DNA of 64,000 bases from Acidobacteriota bacterium (lineage in GTDB: Bacteria; Acidobacteriota; Terriglobia; Terriglobales; Acidobacteriaceae). Numbering within the stretch: the first letter of the stretch is position 1; every line of letters begins with the position of its first letter. The notes under the pieces were generated by a model. The model was not told where the DNA came from. It saw only the letters and a program-made list of their open reading frames with translations, and did not search any database. The stretch covers positions 62,001-126,000 of the forward strand of contig JAKAJO010000134.1 in NCBI GenBank assembly GCA_021813745.1. Direction: 5' to 3'. This document shows, in pieces, positions 24,288 through 33,232 of the stretch. The position numbers and the translations under genes are program-made.

Positions 24288-24344
24288 GTACGCAAAGAGC
24301 GACCGCAAGGGGCCGGCAGAGGCATACCTCGTATAATCAGGCCC

Positions 24345-24836
24345 ATGGGTGAACCTCCATTGGTCGGTGTCGTGATGGGCAGCAAGAGCGACTACGAGAC
24401 GCTTTCCGGCGCCGTGGAGCTTCTGCGTGAGTTGCAAATTCCGCATGAGACGCGCATCGTGAGCGCGCACCGGACACCTGACCTGCTTTACAAGTACGCG
24501 GAGACAGCGCGCGATCGCGGCCTTCGCGTCATCATTGCCGGAGCCGGTGGCGCAGCGCATTTGCCTGGCATGCTTGCTGCCAAAACACTGGTGCCTGTGC
24601 TCGGGGTGCCTGTCGCAGCGACGCAACTGAATGGGCTCGATGCGTTGCTTTCAATTGTGCAGATGCCAAAGGGCGTGCCGGTGGGTACGCTGGCTATTGG
24701 CAAAGCAGGTGCTGCCAATGCCGCCCTGCTGGCTGCGGAAATGCTCGCCACCACGGACGCTGCACTCTTTGAGCGATTGTCCTGCTGGCGCACAGCCCGC
24801 ACGGAAGAAGTCCTCAAGCAGGAGTTGCCGGGGTGA
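24345..24836 (+). CDS. purE: N5-carboxyaminoimidazole ribonucleotide mutase
   Basis: A 163-residue class I PurE, which moves the carboxyl group of N5-CAIR to make CAIR in purine synthesis. [14 protein letters not shown] (substrate phosphate loop), SAHRTPD with the key His, and [25 protein letters not shown] are all present and full length for the family. The stop codon overlaps the GTG start of purK by four bases (GTGA), so the two are translationally coupled and make the usual PurK-PurE pair. Confidence 0.97.
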   Translation: MGEPPLVGVVMGSKSDYETLSGAVELLRELQIPHETRIVSAHRTPDLLYKYAETARDRGLRVIIAGAGGAAHLPGMLAAKTLVPVLGVPVAATQLNGLDALLSIVQMPKGVPVGTLAIGKAGAANAALLAAEMLATTDAALFERLSCWRTARTEEVLKQELPG

Positions 24837-26011
24837 GCGGCGAAATCCTTTCTCCCCTTCAAACGGAGTCCAGGGTTGTGTTGCCAGGCGGAGTGATCGC
24901 CATCCTCGGCGGTGGCCAGCTTGGCCGCATGACGGCCATGGCGGCGCGCACCATGGGATACCGTGTACGCGTGATGGATCCGGAGGCGCATTGTCCTGCC
25001 AGCTTTGTGGTGGATGAAACGATTGTAGGCCGCTGGGACGATGCGGATGCCGCACGACATTTGGCCAGCGGTGCCGATGCCGTCACGCTGGAAATCGAAC
25101 AGATCGGCGTGGATGCGCTGCGGCGTGTGGCCCAATTGGCCCCTTTACGTCCCGGCGTGGAGCCGGTTCGCATTATCCAGGACAAGACACTGCAAAAGGC
25201 ATGGCTCGCGGAGAAGGGCTTTCCCGTCGGTCCCTTTCGCGTGGTGCGCACGGAGGCTGAACTGCAGGAGGCAGTGCCCGCTTTGGATAGCCGCGTCTTC
25301 CTGAAGATTGGCCGGGGCGGCTACGACGGCCGTGGTCAGGCCCGCATCGGCATGGAAGCACCTGCAACAGAAGAAGCGATTCGCGCGGCATGGCACGCGA
25401 TTGGCGCACAGCCTGCCGTGGCAGAGCGGGCGCTGGAGCTTGACCTTGAAATCAGCGTAATGGCGGCTCGCAATCCCGCGGGTCAGGTGTGCAGTTATCC
25501 CGCCGCGCGCAATCACCACGAGAATCAGATTCTGGAGTGGAGCGTGCTGCCAGCCGGAATCCCTGCTGCACTGGAGCGCCGTGCAGAGGAACTCGCGTCG
25601 TCCATCAGCGACGCGCTCGGCATCGAAGGGCTCTTATGCGTGGAGATGTTTGTGACGCGCTCCGGTGAGCTTTTTGTCAATGAAATGGCCCCGCGCCCTC
25701 ACAATAGCTACCACCAGAGCGAGCGTGGTTGCATGACGAGCCAGTTTGAACAATTGGTGCGCACGACGTGTAATCTGCCGCTGGGTGACACCTCGCTGGT
25801 TGCGCCTGCCGCGATAGTGAACCTGCTGGGCGAGGTCTGGATCGACCGCAAGCCGAACTTTGCAAAAGCGCTTGCCGTGCCCGGCGTACGGTTACACCTC
25901 TACGAAAAGCACACGCCGCGGATAGGCCGCAAGATGGGCCACTTGTCTGCAACCGGCGCAACGGCCGACGAAGCCCTGGCCCGCGTGCTGGAAGCCAAGC
26001 GTCTCCTCTAA
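24833..26011 (+). CDS. purK: N5-carboxyaminoimidazole ribonucleotide synthase
   Basis: A 392-residue ATP-grasp enzyme that carboxylates AIR with bicarbonate and ATP to give N5-CAIR, the substrate of PurE. Visible are the N-terminal Rossmann-like [31 protein letters not shown], the ATP-grasp glycine loop [17 protein letters not shown], and the metal/substrate end [30 protein letters not shown]. The start is the GTG overlapping the purE stop. The roughly 340 bases after it, up to the next gene, hold no clear terminator. Confidence 0.97.
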   Translation: MSGEILSPLQTESRVVLPGGVIAILGGGQLGRMTAMAARTMGYRVRVMDPEAHCPASFVVDETIVGRWDDADAARHLASGADAVTLEIEQIGVDALRRVAQLAPLRPGVEPVRIIQDKTLQKAWLAEKGFPVGPFRVVRTEAELQEAVPALDSRVFLKIGRGGYDGRGQARIGMEAPATEEAIRAAWHAIGAQPAVAERALELDLEISVMAARNPAGQVCSYPAARNHHENQILEWSVLPAGIPAALERRAEELASSISDALGIEGLLCVEMFVTRSGELFVNEMAPRPHNSYHQSERGCMTSQFEQLVRTTCNLPLGDTSLVAPAAIVNLLGEVWIDRKPNFAKALAVPGVRLHLYEKHTPRIGRKMGHLSATGATADEALARVLEAKRLL

Positions 26012-26354
26012 TCCTGACGCCGCTCCATCGCCGCGGTCTGGCTCGCAAAGGCCTTCGCAGACAGGGAATCCAGAAAGCTGAATGTCAGTTTCACCCAATG
26101 CAGCGCCGAGCTAAGCCTCTGAATTTGTGTGCGCTGGCAGCCTTGAGGGAGTGCCTCGCGAGTTCTAAATGCAGTGTCCCCACTTAGAGGGAGTGCCGTC
26201 GCCTTGTGACAGAAATCACTGCGCTTGCTCGTACTCCAAGGCATCCTGACCTAGATTGAGCGAGTAGGCGAGACTCCACTCCCAAACCTCCCCGCGGACC
26301 AGCCAGCACGATCAGCAGCCCCCCGGCGTCACTTGCTTATCTCAGGAGAACACC
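26012..26354. other. 343-base spacer before Met-rich lipoprotein gene
   Basis: No convincing gene. GAGGGAGTGCC occurs twice in direct orientation (26145-26155 and 26187-26197, 42 bases apart), which might be a paired regulator site. AGGAG six bases before 26355 is the ribosome-binding site of the next gene. Small open frames on either strand lack an SD and known motifs. Confidence 0.35.
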
Positions 26355-27806
26355 ATGTTTGCTGTCTGTCCTTCTTCGTCTGCTCTCAAGAAAGGCGCCT
26401 TGATTGTGATGCTCCTTGGCGCAACACTGACTCTCACATCCTGCGGCGGGGGCAGCAGTTCCATGACAACAGGGCCCGTAACCCCGCCGATTTCGACCGC
26501 TACCACGGCAGTACAAGTCAACATGGGAGACTCGCCCGCTGACTGGATGCTGGCATTTTCCATGAACATCAACTCCATGACGCTCACCGGAAACAATGGC
26601 AATGCGACGGTGGTTTCCACCTCCACACCCATGGAGATGATGCACCTCATGGGCTCGATGCAACCGCTTGCGATGGCCAGCGTGCCACAGGGCACCTATA
26701 CCGGCGCGACGGTCGCAATTGGATCGGAAACGGTGACCTATGTGGACCCAAACACAAAGGCCATCACGCAACAAACGATGCAGGGCCCGATGACCGGCAA
26801 TATTACATTCAGTTCTCCCATCACCGTGGGCACCACGCCGATGGCGATGGGCTTCGATCTCGATCTTGCAAATTCGATCACGCAGGGCTCCAACGGCAGC
26901 CTGATGATGACTCCGGTCTTTCACGTCACCTCCGGCCAGCAGGGCGTCGGGAATCCAATGGATTATGCCAATGGTGGCATCAATGAAATGATGGGTGCGA
27001 TCTCTGGCGTCTCAGGCAGCTCCTTCACCATGACCTCTATGCAGTCAGCTGGAACGTTCACCTTCGCCATGAACTCCTCGACGGTCTTCGATGGCACGAC
27101 GATGGGTGGCATGAGCAACGGCATGCTGGTGATGGTGGATGCCACACTGCAATCGGATGGGTCATTGCTTGCGACAAAGGTGCAATCGATGATTGGTTCG
27201 GGTGGCATGATGGGCGGCGGCATCATCACCGCTGAATCAGGACAGCCACCGACATCGCTCACCCTCGTAATGCAGAACGGCGCGGGCAACGGCATGATGT
27301 CGTCGTATTTTGCTGAAGGCGCCACCGTGAACCTGGCCACGGGCACAACTTACGAAATGAACGCGGATGAAGTGGATCTGTCTGGGCTGCCGTTCACGCC
27401 CACATTTGACGCGAATCATCTCTTCGTCGGCCAGAGTGTCATGCCGATCAGCTCCGGCGGTATGATGAGCGGTTCGGGCGGCATGGGTGGCGGCATGATG
27501 GGCGGCACGTCGATGGCAGGCACCATCACTGCCTCGGAAGTCGCGCTGATGCCGCAGGGCATCACGGGAACGGCGGCGGTATCGCTCAACAGCGGCACAG
27601 CCACCAGCTTCATGATGACTCTGCCTTCGGACTCCGCCTTCACTTCGCTGACGGGTGCAACCGGCGTCACGGTGTTTCAACAGGCGAGCACCATCATGGA
27701 AGGCGGATCGACGATTGCAAGCGGCACCGCCATGCATGCCTTTGGACTGCTCTTTTATGACGGTGGACAGTGGAAGATGGTGGCCATACGGATGGGGGCC
27801 AACTAG
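26355..27806 (+). CDS. Met- and Gly-rich lipoprotein, DUF4382/DUF5666-like
   Basis: A 483-residue exported lipoprotein: signal sequence ALIVMLLGATLTLTSC with lipobox LTSC. The first 150 or so residues (VQVNMGDSPADWMLAFSMNINSMTLTG..., PQGTYTGATVAIG) resemble DUF4382. The rest resembles DUF5666 beta-barrel repeats (GAISGVSGSSFTMTS, ATLQSDGSLLATKVQ). By my count 50 residues are Met (about 10%), many in Gly/Met clusters such as GGMMSGSGGMGGGMMGG. DUF4382/5666 proteins have no proven role. Met clusters can bind Cu(I), but no copper genes are near. AGGAG precedes the start by six bases. An intrinsic terminator follows. Confidence 0.75.
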   Translation: MFAVCPSSSALKKGALIVMLLGATLTLTSCGGGSSSMTTGPVTPPISTATTAVQVNMGDSPADWMLAFSMNINSMTLTGNNGNATVVSTSTPMEMMHLMGSMQPLAMASVPQGTYTGATVAIGSETVTYVDPNTKAITQQTMQGPMTGNITFSSPITVGTTPMAMGFDLDLANSITQGSNGSLMMTPVFHVTSGQQGVGNPMDYANGGINEMMGAISGVSGSSFTMTSMQSAGTFTFAMNSSTVFDGTTMGGMSNGMLVMVDATLQSDGSLLATKVQSMIGSGGMMGGGIITAESGQPPTSLTLVMQNGAGNGMMSSYFAEGATVNLATGTTYEMNADEVDLSGLPFTPTFDANHLFVGQSVMPISSGGMMSGSGGMGGGMMGGTSMAGTITASEVALMPQGITGTAAVSLNSGTATSFMMTLPSDSAFTSLTGATGVTVFQQASTIMEGGSTIASGTAMHAFGLLFYDGGQWKMVAIRMGAN

Positions 27807-27827
27807 CCTGGTGGTTGGGCAACGAGA

Positions 27828-27866
27828 CGGGCTTCAGTCCTCGCAGGGCTGAAGCCCGCGAGTTTT
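27828..27866 (+). terminator. Intrinsic terminator after Met-rich lipoprotein gene
   Basis: CGGGCTTCAG and CTGAAGCCCG form a perfect 10-bp stem with an 11-base loop, followed within a few bases by TTTTT. It begins about 20 bases after the stop codon. The CTGAAGCCC core is also the kind of short palindrome that can be scattered as a repeat; this window has only this one copy that I noticed. Confidence 0.8.
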
Positions 27867-27944
27867 TGCCGACTGGAGGAGCGCCTTCTGAAGCTGGATA
27901 CCCGTCCTCCGTCATACCCAGCGCGCTGGTAAAATTGAAGCTAC

Positions 27945-29222
27945 ATGATGCTGAAGGATTGGTATGCGCGGTGGATGTATGCGTGGGAGACACGCCTGAC
28001 CACCCGCGATGAGAACCGCGTCGTACGCCCGCTGGAGTGGGGCTTTGAGTGGATCGAGCCATTTCTCAGTGCGCATGGACATACCGCCGTACTCCCCGGC
28101 GCAGAGGTGTTGCACAATGATGCGGCTGCGGAAGCCGCCATGGTTCGCATCAATCAACTCCTTATCCGACACAGCGATCAGTTTTTTGGCTACAAGAAGC
28201 CGACAGATTTCCATCTGGAAGAGCGTCATCCGGAGCTGTATCCCACCAACGTGCGGCCCGAGACGCTTGCGAAAGATGCTGAGATTAAGCGGCGGGCGGC
28301 GGAAGGCCGGTCGAAGCCTGCGCAGTTTCTGCGCTTCACTTCACCGGAGCGGACGCCTTACCCAGAGAATGATCAGGTGAATGCGCGATGGTATCCGGCT
28401 CCCGCACACAAGGATCCTGACCGGCCTCAACAGGCCATCATTGTGCTGCCGCAGTGGAATGCTGATGCCTTCAGCCACAACGCGCTGTGCACGATCTTCA
28501 ACCGCATGGGTATCTCGGCCCTGCGTCTCTCCAAGCCTTATCACGACATTCGCAGGCCAGCCGAACTGGAGCGATCTGATTATGCTGTGAGCGCTAACAT
28601 TGGCCGCACACTTTCCGCCTGCCGGCAGGCGGTGGTTGATATTCGCTGCTGCGTGGACTGGCTTGAAGAGCAGGGCTACGAGCACTTCGGTGTGCTGGGA
28701 ACCAGTCTGGGCTCCTGCTACGCATTCCTCGCCAGCATGCACGATCCGCGGCTGCGCGTGAATGCCTTCAATCATGCTTCGACTTCATTTGGCGATGTCG
28801 TTTGGGCAGGGCAGAGCACGCGGCATATCCGCAAGGCTATTGAAGATGCGGGGCTCACGCAGGAGCGGTTACGCGAGCTGTGGTCGGCCATCAGTCCGGT
28901 GAGCTACTTCGATCGAATCATGTCGGCGGCATCCGGCGGGCGGGATAAAAGCGCTCTGCTGGTCTACGCCGAGTATGACCTGACATTTCCGAAAAAATAC
29001 TCCTTGCAGGTCGTGGAGGGCTTCCGCCAGGTAGGCTTCAACTTCGAGCCCCGCGTACTTCCCTGTGGCCATTACACAACGGGCGAAACTCCCTACAAAT
29101 ACATTGACGGCTGGTATATGGGCTCATTTGTGTATCGTGCCTTCAAGGCTCTGCGCCAGCAGAGGGTTGAGCGCTCCGTTGTTTCCCGCCAGGAAGCCGA
29201 AGAAGAGGTTGGAGTTCGTTAG
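27945..29222 (+). CDS. Alpha/beta hydrolase of ABHD18-like type
   Basis: A 425-residue hydrolase-fold protein. The nucleophile elbow GVLGTSLGSCYAFLA (Gly-x-Ser-x-Gly form GTSLG, about residue 250) follows a long N-terminal region containing IIVLPQWNADAFSHNALCTIFNRMGISALRLSKPYHD. After it come an Asp-type strand (ALLVYAEYDLTFP) and a late His in VLPCGHYTTGETPYKY, which would complete a Ser-Asp-His triad. There is no signal peptide, so it is probably cytoplasmic; the substrate is unknown. It is convergent with the pseudokinase gene (stop codons only six bases apart), so there is no room for a separate terminator. Confidence 0.75.
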   Translation: MMLKDWYARWMYAWETRLTTRDENRVVRPLEWGFEWIEPFLSAHGHTAVLPGAEVLHNDAAAEAAMVRINQLLIRHSDQFFGYKKPTDFHLEERHPELYPTNVRPETLAKDAEIKRRAAEGRSKPAQFLRFTSPERTPYPENDQVNARWYPAPAHKDPDRPQQAIIVLPQWNADAFSHNALCTIFNRMGISALRLSKPYHDIRRPAELERSDYAVSANIGRTLSACRQAVVDIRCCVDWLEEQGYEHFGVLGTSLGSCYAFLASMHDPRLRVNAFNHASTSFGDVVWAGQSTRHIRKAIEDAGLTQERLRELWSAISPVSYFDRIMSAASGGRDKSALLVYAEYDLTFPKKYSLQVVEGFRQVGFNFEPRVLPCGHYTTGETPYKYIDGWYMGSFVYRAFKALRQQRVERSVVSRQEAEEEVGVR

Positions 29223-29228
29223 AGCAAT

Positions 29229-30611
29229 TTACATCGCAAGCTTCGCGGGAACGATCTCAATGCCGCTTGGGCGATAAAGAAAATGCAGAAGCCATGCACT
29301 GCCTTCCGCTGCGGGCTTAAAGCGCCATTGTTGTGCCGCCTGCACAGAGATGCGCGAGAAGTATTTGCTTGGACCCGGCGAAACCAGCGTTGCAGCGATC
29401 ACATGCCCCGCTGCATCCACGGTGATCCTTACTGATACCGCCACTTTGCCCCGAATCGAAGCCATTGCGGCGGGCAACACCTCCGGCATGCTACGCCGCA
29501 ACACATCGCCCGCGGTTGCGCCAGATTCCATTCGCGCAGGAACCCCTTGTTGATCGTTGGCGCTGGCCGATGACGGGACCTGTCCTGGGCTGGAGTGCAT
29601 GCCGGTCACTGGTGCGGCCAGGGTCTGCTTCTGCTGCTGGGATGGAGCCACAGTCTCGGATTGCGATGCATGTCGAGGACGCATGTGCAGCACAGTGATG
29701 ACCGCGAGAAGGAGCGCGACCAGAGCCACGAATCCTTGCAGCACCCGTTGTGATGTCCATAGACGGTTGGGCGCTGCCTGCTTCGTGACGGGAGCGAGCG
29801 ATGATGAACGTGGTGTCTCCTGCACCTCTGCTTTGCCTTCGAGCCAGCTCTGTGCCTGGTGCAGGCTGCAGCGCAGTGCAGGCGTGGGATGAAGGCAGGC
29901 ACGCGCAATGCGGGCGAAAGGCTCCGGAATCGAAGAAGGAACCGCTGGCGCTGGCTGCGTTGCACGCTTCCAGACAGGGGGCGCCTGCGACATCGCTTCC
30001 ACGATGGTAGCGCCGAGCGACCAGAGGTCGGATGCGAAAGAAACACCCTCGGTTGCAACCTCAGGTGCCACGCTGGCGGATTCGGTTTCCGGAAAGCGCA
30101 CCATCGAGCCGGCGGGGCAGACCGTGTCCGATGAGATTTTCAGGTGATCATCCGCGACGAGTATGTTGGACGGCTTGAGTCTCGAATGCACGAAGCCGCG
30201 CGCATGAAGCGCAGCGAGCCCGTCCATGACCGGGCCAAGCATGGCGCGGGTCTCGTCGATGGTGAGGGCGCGTTCGGGAAGGATGGACGAGAGTACCTCT
30301 TCGGCGTACTCCATCACGACATAACGCAGCGCGACCCCATCCATTTCGCAAGATCCACGATCCAGGGTGCGCAAAAGATGCGGATGATCCAGTCCCTCTT
30401 GTATCCCTGCAAGAGGGGGCTCTCTCTCGGACCCCGTCGCATTGTCCCATGTCAGTTTGATGGCTGCTCTTTGCGAGGGATCACCCTGAAGTTCTGTCAG
30501 AAAAACGCTGCTGTGCGGAGACCCTCCGAGCCACGCTTTGAGAGGGTATCGACCCAGGACAATGCGGCCGATCCAATCATCGTGCCTGACAGCATTCATG
30601 CCGAGAATCAT
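29229..30611 (-). CDS. Kinase-like (degenerate) domain fused to TonB C-terminal domain
   Basis: A 460-residue protein with three parts. Residues about 15-262 are a Ser/Thr-kinase fold: VAIK-type Lys52 (AAIKLTW), VVMEYAEE hinge, catalytic-loop equivalent VHSRLKPSN (141-149), activation-segment APE (182-184) and SFASDLWSLGATIVEAM. The catalytic Asp of HRD is Arg144 and the DFG motif reads SDT, so it looks like a pseudokinase. One membrane helix follows (about 292-309), then a Ser/Gln/Pro-rich linker and a TonB-type domain (about 385-455, GKVAVSVRITVDAAGHVIAATLVSPG...AAQQWRFKPA). The kinase-like part would be cytoplasmic and the TonB part periplasmic. It is the third gene of a tight minus-strand cluster, 36 bases behind the M23 gene. 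Confidence 0.85.
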   Translation of the reverse strand: MILGMNAVRHDDWIGRIVLGRYPLKAWLGGSPHSSVFLTELQGDPSQRAAIKLTWDNATGSEREPPLAGIQEGLDHPHLLRTLDRGSCEMDGVALRYVVMEYAEEVLSSILPERALTIDETRAMLGPVMDGLAALHARGFVHSRLKPSNILVADDHLKISSDTVCPAGSMVRFPETESASVAPEVATEGVSFASDLWSLGATIVEAMSQAPPVWKRATQPAPAVPSSIPEPFARIARACLHPTPALRCSLHQAQSWLEGKAEVQETPRSSSLAPVTKQAAPNRLWTSQRVLQGFVALVALLLAVITVLHMRPRHASQSETVAPSQQQKQTLAAPVTGMHSSPGQVPSSASANDQQGVPARMESGATAGDVLRRSMPEVLPAAMASIRGKVAVSVRITVDAAGHVIAATLVSPGPSKYFSRISVQAAQQWRFKPAAEGSAWLLHFLYRPSGIEIVPAKLAM

Positions 30612-30647
30612 ACTCTGGACGCGTCTCTGCGGCCAGCGTGTGGCGAG

Positions 30648-31556
30648 CTATTGGAGCGCCCCGAGCTGAAGCTGCAACAGCTTGGCTGGATCGAGATATG
30701 CGTCTTCCCAACGCACAGCCCAATGCAGGTGCGGACCCGTGACGCGGCCAGTGGCTCCGCTGAGCCCAAGCAACTGGCCTTTCTGAACTCTCTGTCCCTC
30801 GCGCACGCGAATGCGGCTCAGATGCATGGAGATCGTAAAGAGACCCATGCCGTGATCCAGAATGACGCAGCTGCCTTCGTAATAAAGGGGTCTCGCCAGA
30901 ACAACGATGCCGGCATTGTCTGCGACGACAGGGGTTCCGGGGCGTGCACGGAAATCTAGTCCCTTATGGATGCTTGCCAGTTTGCCATCAAAGATGCGGC
31001 GCGTACCAAAGCTGTCGGTGGAGGCGGCACGCACGGGAGCCTGAAAGCTGCCGCGCCAGAGTCTTTCAGGAGCGCTCTTGGTGAAGAGACTCGCCTTCAG
31101 TTGCTTTTCTGCAGCAATGCGTCGCAGCGCGGCAGTGCCCGGCGCAACATAACGTGGCGCAACAGTTAGTGTACTTGTGCGGTAGTGCGCGGGCTCGATG
31201 AGAACACTCTGACTGAGATCAATTCTGGCAGAGCCTGCCGTGAGTTCAATCTCCAAGCGCGAAGGGCCGGTGGGCGCTTCCACGTCGACTCCGGCGAGAG
31301 CAAATTGGGCGCCGTCAGCGGGGCCGCGGAAGAACTCCAGCTTGTGCCCCAGCCACTCCCCTTGCAGGGTTGCGCCCCGGGGCGCAACCACACGAATGAG
31401 TTCCGGGGATCCGGCTTCAACGACAGAAGGTGTCAGTGTGACCGTTGGCGAAGTTGCTGCCGGCGCGGCACTGGCTATCGCGCAACACCAGGCTGCAAGC
31501 AGACTGCGGTAAAACGACGAAAAGCCGGTCATGCGTTCAGCATACCGGCTTCTCAT
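30648..31556 (-). CDS. Secreted M23 (LytM-type) peptidase
   Basis: A 302-residue exported zinc endopeptidase, or a relative that activates amidases, acting on peptidoglycan cross-links. A hydrophobic signal region lies near 15-32 (SLLAAWCCAIASAAPAA). After a beta-rich N-part, the catalytic domain shows FGTRRIFDGKLASIHKGLDFRA (His197 and Asp201 of HxxxD), SCVILDHGMGLFTISMHLSRI and TGPHLHWAVRW (HxH, His276/His278). All metal and catalytic positions are intact, so activity is expected. The start may instead be the ATG at 31532. It follows the repeat-protein gene by 22 bases and precedes the pseudokinase-TonB gene by 36. Confidence 0.9.
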   Translation of the reverse strand: MRSRYAERMTGFSSFYRSLLAAWCCAIASAAPAATSPTVTLTPSVVEAGSPELIRVVAPRGATLQGEWLGHKLEFFRGPADGAQFALAGVDVEAPTGPSRLEIELTAGSARIDLSQSVLIEPAHYRTSTLTVAPRYVAPGTAALRRIAAEKQLKASLFTKSAPERLWRGSFQAPVRAASTDSFGTRRIFDGKLASIHKGLDFRARPGTPVVADNAGIVVLARPLYYEGSCVILDHGMGLFTISMHLSRIRVREGQRVQKGQLLGLSGATGRVTGPHLHWAVRWEDAYLDPAKLLQLQLGALQ

Positions 31557-31578
31557 CCGATCGCAGGCGAGTCACGCC

Positions 31579-32190
31579 TCAGTGGCGCTGCCTGGCAGCG
31601 TTGTGCTTCTGCCGATAGATTTGACGGCTGGCGCCATTCTGGCGGCGATTGATATTCTGCCGCTCCTGCTGCGTCAGGCGCCCACCGTTGGCAGCGCGGT
31701 CTGCGGCGATGCTGCGGTTGATGTTCTGCTGCCGGCCCTCGGCGCGCGAGGCTTCACCGGCCGTCATCTGCCCGCTGCGAATGCCTTGTGCAATGCGATC
31801 CTGCTGGTTCTCCCGGCGCTGGCCAATTTCATTGTTGCCAAAGTGAGCCTGCGCTGCGTTGTGTTTGTCCTGGTAGATGCTGCGACTCAGGTTGTTCTGG
31901 CGGCGATCGATATTCTGCCGCTCCTGCTGCGTAAGCTTGCCGCCGTTCGCGGTGCGGTCCGCGTGGATCTGCTGGTTCAGGTTGGCTTCGCGGTTTTCGA
32001 GATTCTTGGTTTCGCCTGCGGTCAACTGGCCAGACTGCACGCCGTTTGCGATGCGATCCTGCTGGTTCTCGCGGCGGTTCCCGACTGTGTTCGGTGAGGC
32101 GCTGGGTGTCGGAGCAGGTTGCGCCTGCTGGGCGAAGGCCGGGACCGAAGCGGCCATGGCAACCACGAGCAAAAGAGATACCTTGGTCAT
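31579..32190 (-). CDS. Exported protein with two ~81-residue tandem repeats
   Basis: A 203-residue protein with a clean signal peptide (TKVSLLLVVAMAASVPAFAQ). Residues 34-114 and 120-200 are near-copies 86 residues apart: both start RRENQQDRIA.G..SGQ.TAGE and end NGG.LTQQERQNI.RRQN..SR.IY..KHNA. Within each copy the two halves also look alike (NG...LT..E...L..R), so it may have arisen from a unit of about 31-35 residues by two doublings. It is helical, charged and Gln/Asn/Arg-rich. I know this repeat from other soil bacteria but no function for it. GGAGG lies five bases before the ATG. It is the first gene of the M23/pseudokinase cluster. Confidence 0.8.
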   Translation of the reverse strand: MTKVSLLLVVAMAASVPAFAQQAQPAPTPSASPNTVGNRRENQQDRIANGVQSGQLTAGETKNLENREANLNQQIHADRTANGGKLTQQERQNIDRRQNNLSRSIYQDKHNAAQAHFGNNEIGQRRENQQDRIAQGIRSGQMTAGEASRAEGRQQNINRSIAADRAANGGRLTQQERQNINRRQNGASRQIYRQKHNAARQRH

Positions 32191-32343
32191 GCAAACCTCC
32201 AAAAATCGATCAGTTGTTTTGTGTGGGCTCTTCAACCCATGGCAATCTTAACCCCGGGTTTGACAAGAAAGTTGCGCGGGCTCAAAATTTCGGTGCATGC
32301 GCTTCTTTCCCGCGCTCTCGTTGCGCATCGCTCCAGACTCGAT

Positions 32344-33144
32344 ATGAGTGGACTCACTTCCTCTTCCGCGGCAGCCGCACAGCGGGCCGCCAGGCTCATG
32401 CTGATTGCGAGCCTTGCCGTCGGATCATCTTTTGGACAGGCTGCATCGAATCAGCCCGCGCACCGTCAACCTGTACTCGTGGAACTGTTTACCTCCGAAG
32501 GTTGTTCGGACTGTCCGCCGGCGGACGCGCTGCTGGCGCGACTCGACCGCGAGCAGTTCGTTCCGGATGCGGAGGCCATCGTGCTGAGCGAGCACGTGAC
32601 CTACTGGAATCATGAGGGATGGCGCGATCCCTTTTCCATGCCAGAGATCGACGAGCGGCAGCGGAGCTACGTCTACCGCTTCGGCTTGCAGGATAGCTAC
32701 ACGCCGCAGGCGGTGGTGGATGGATCTTTGCAGCTGGTCGGTAACAACGCTAACGCTCTGACGCAGGCCGTTGAACAGGCTGCGAGGCAGCCGAAAGAGT
32801 CTCTGACAATCGAGAATGCGCACTGGGTGAATGGGGGCGTGGATTTTTCAGTCCATGTTCAGCCCGAAAGTGGCGCAAAACTCGAAGCCGCTCTGGCACA
32901 GGATGCCACGCATCGCGAGGTGACGGGTGGCGAAAATGCGGGCCGTACCTTGCAGCATGTGGCAGTTGTGCGCGCAATGAAGGACTTCAGCACCAAGGCC
33001 CTCGACGGACGCACGCTGCGGCTTGCCGCTACGGATCTGTCTCAGAGCAATGACGCCAGGGGGCCACTGCGTCTGGTGGTCTTTGTCGCCGACCGCAAAT
33101 CAGGACACATCCTCGCAGTGGCGGGACAGACGCTGACTCCCTGA
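32344..33144 (+). CDS. DUF1223 secreted thioredoxin-like protein
   Basis: About 266 residues with a signal peptide (LMLIASLAVGSSFGQA). The mature part starts with the DUF1223 signature RQPVLVELFTSEGCSDCPPADALLARL, a thioredoxin-fold strand with a CxxC (Cys-Ser-Asp-Cys). LSEHVTYWNHEGWRDPFSMPEIDERQRSY and YTPQAVVDGSLQLVGNN are also diagnostic. Some family members are described as redox or methylamine-related, but the role here is unknown. The start is the ATG at 32344; longer in-frame starts lie inside the divergent spacer. It is divergent from the repeat-protein gene. Confidence 0.88.
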   Translation: MSGLTSSSAAAAQRAARLMLIASLAVGSSFGQAASNQPAHRQPVLVELFTSEGCSDCPPADALLARLDREQFVPDAEAIVLSEHVTYWNHEGWRDPFSMPEIDERQRSYVYRFGLQDSYTPQAVVDGSLQLVGNNANALTQAVEQAARQPKESLTIENAHWVNGGVDFSVHVQPESGAKLEAALAQDATHREVTGGENAGRTLQHVAVVRAMKDFSTKALDGRTLRLAATDLSQSNDARGPLRLVVFVADRKSGHILAVAGQTLTP

Positions 33145-33232
33145 GTCCAACTAAATCCAGAAAACAAAAGGGCTTGTCAGCTCCTGCATCTTCGCAACTC
33201 CGGTGCGGGGCAAAATGCCCTATCATCAAACC

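Noticed and set aside
26008-26244. 78-codon minus-strand frame after purK
   Set aside because: No SD, no recognisable motif, sits in a spacer; cannot be supported.
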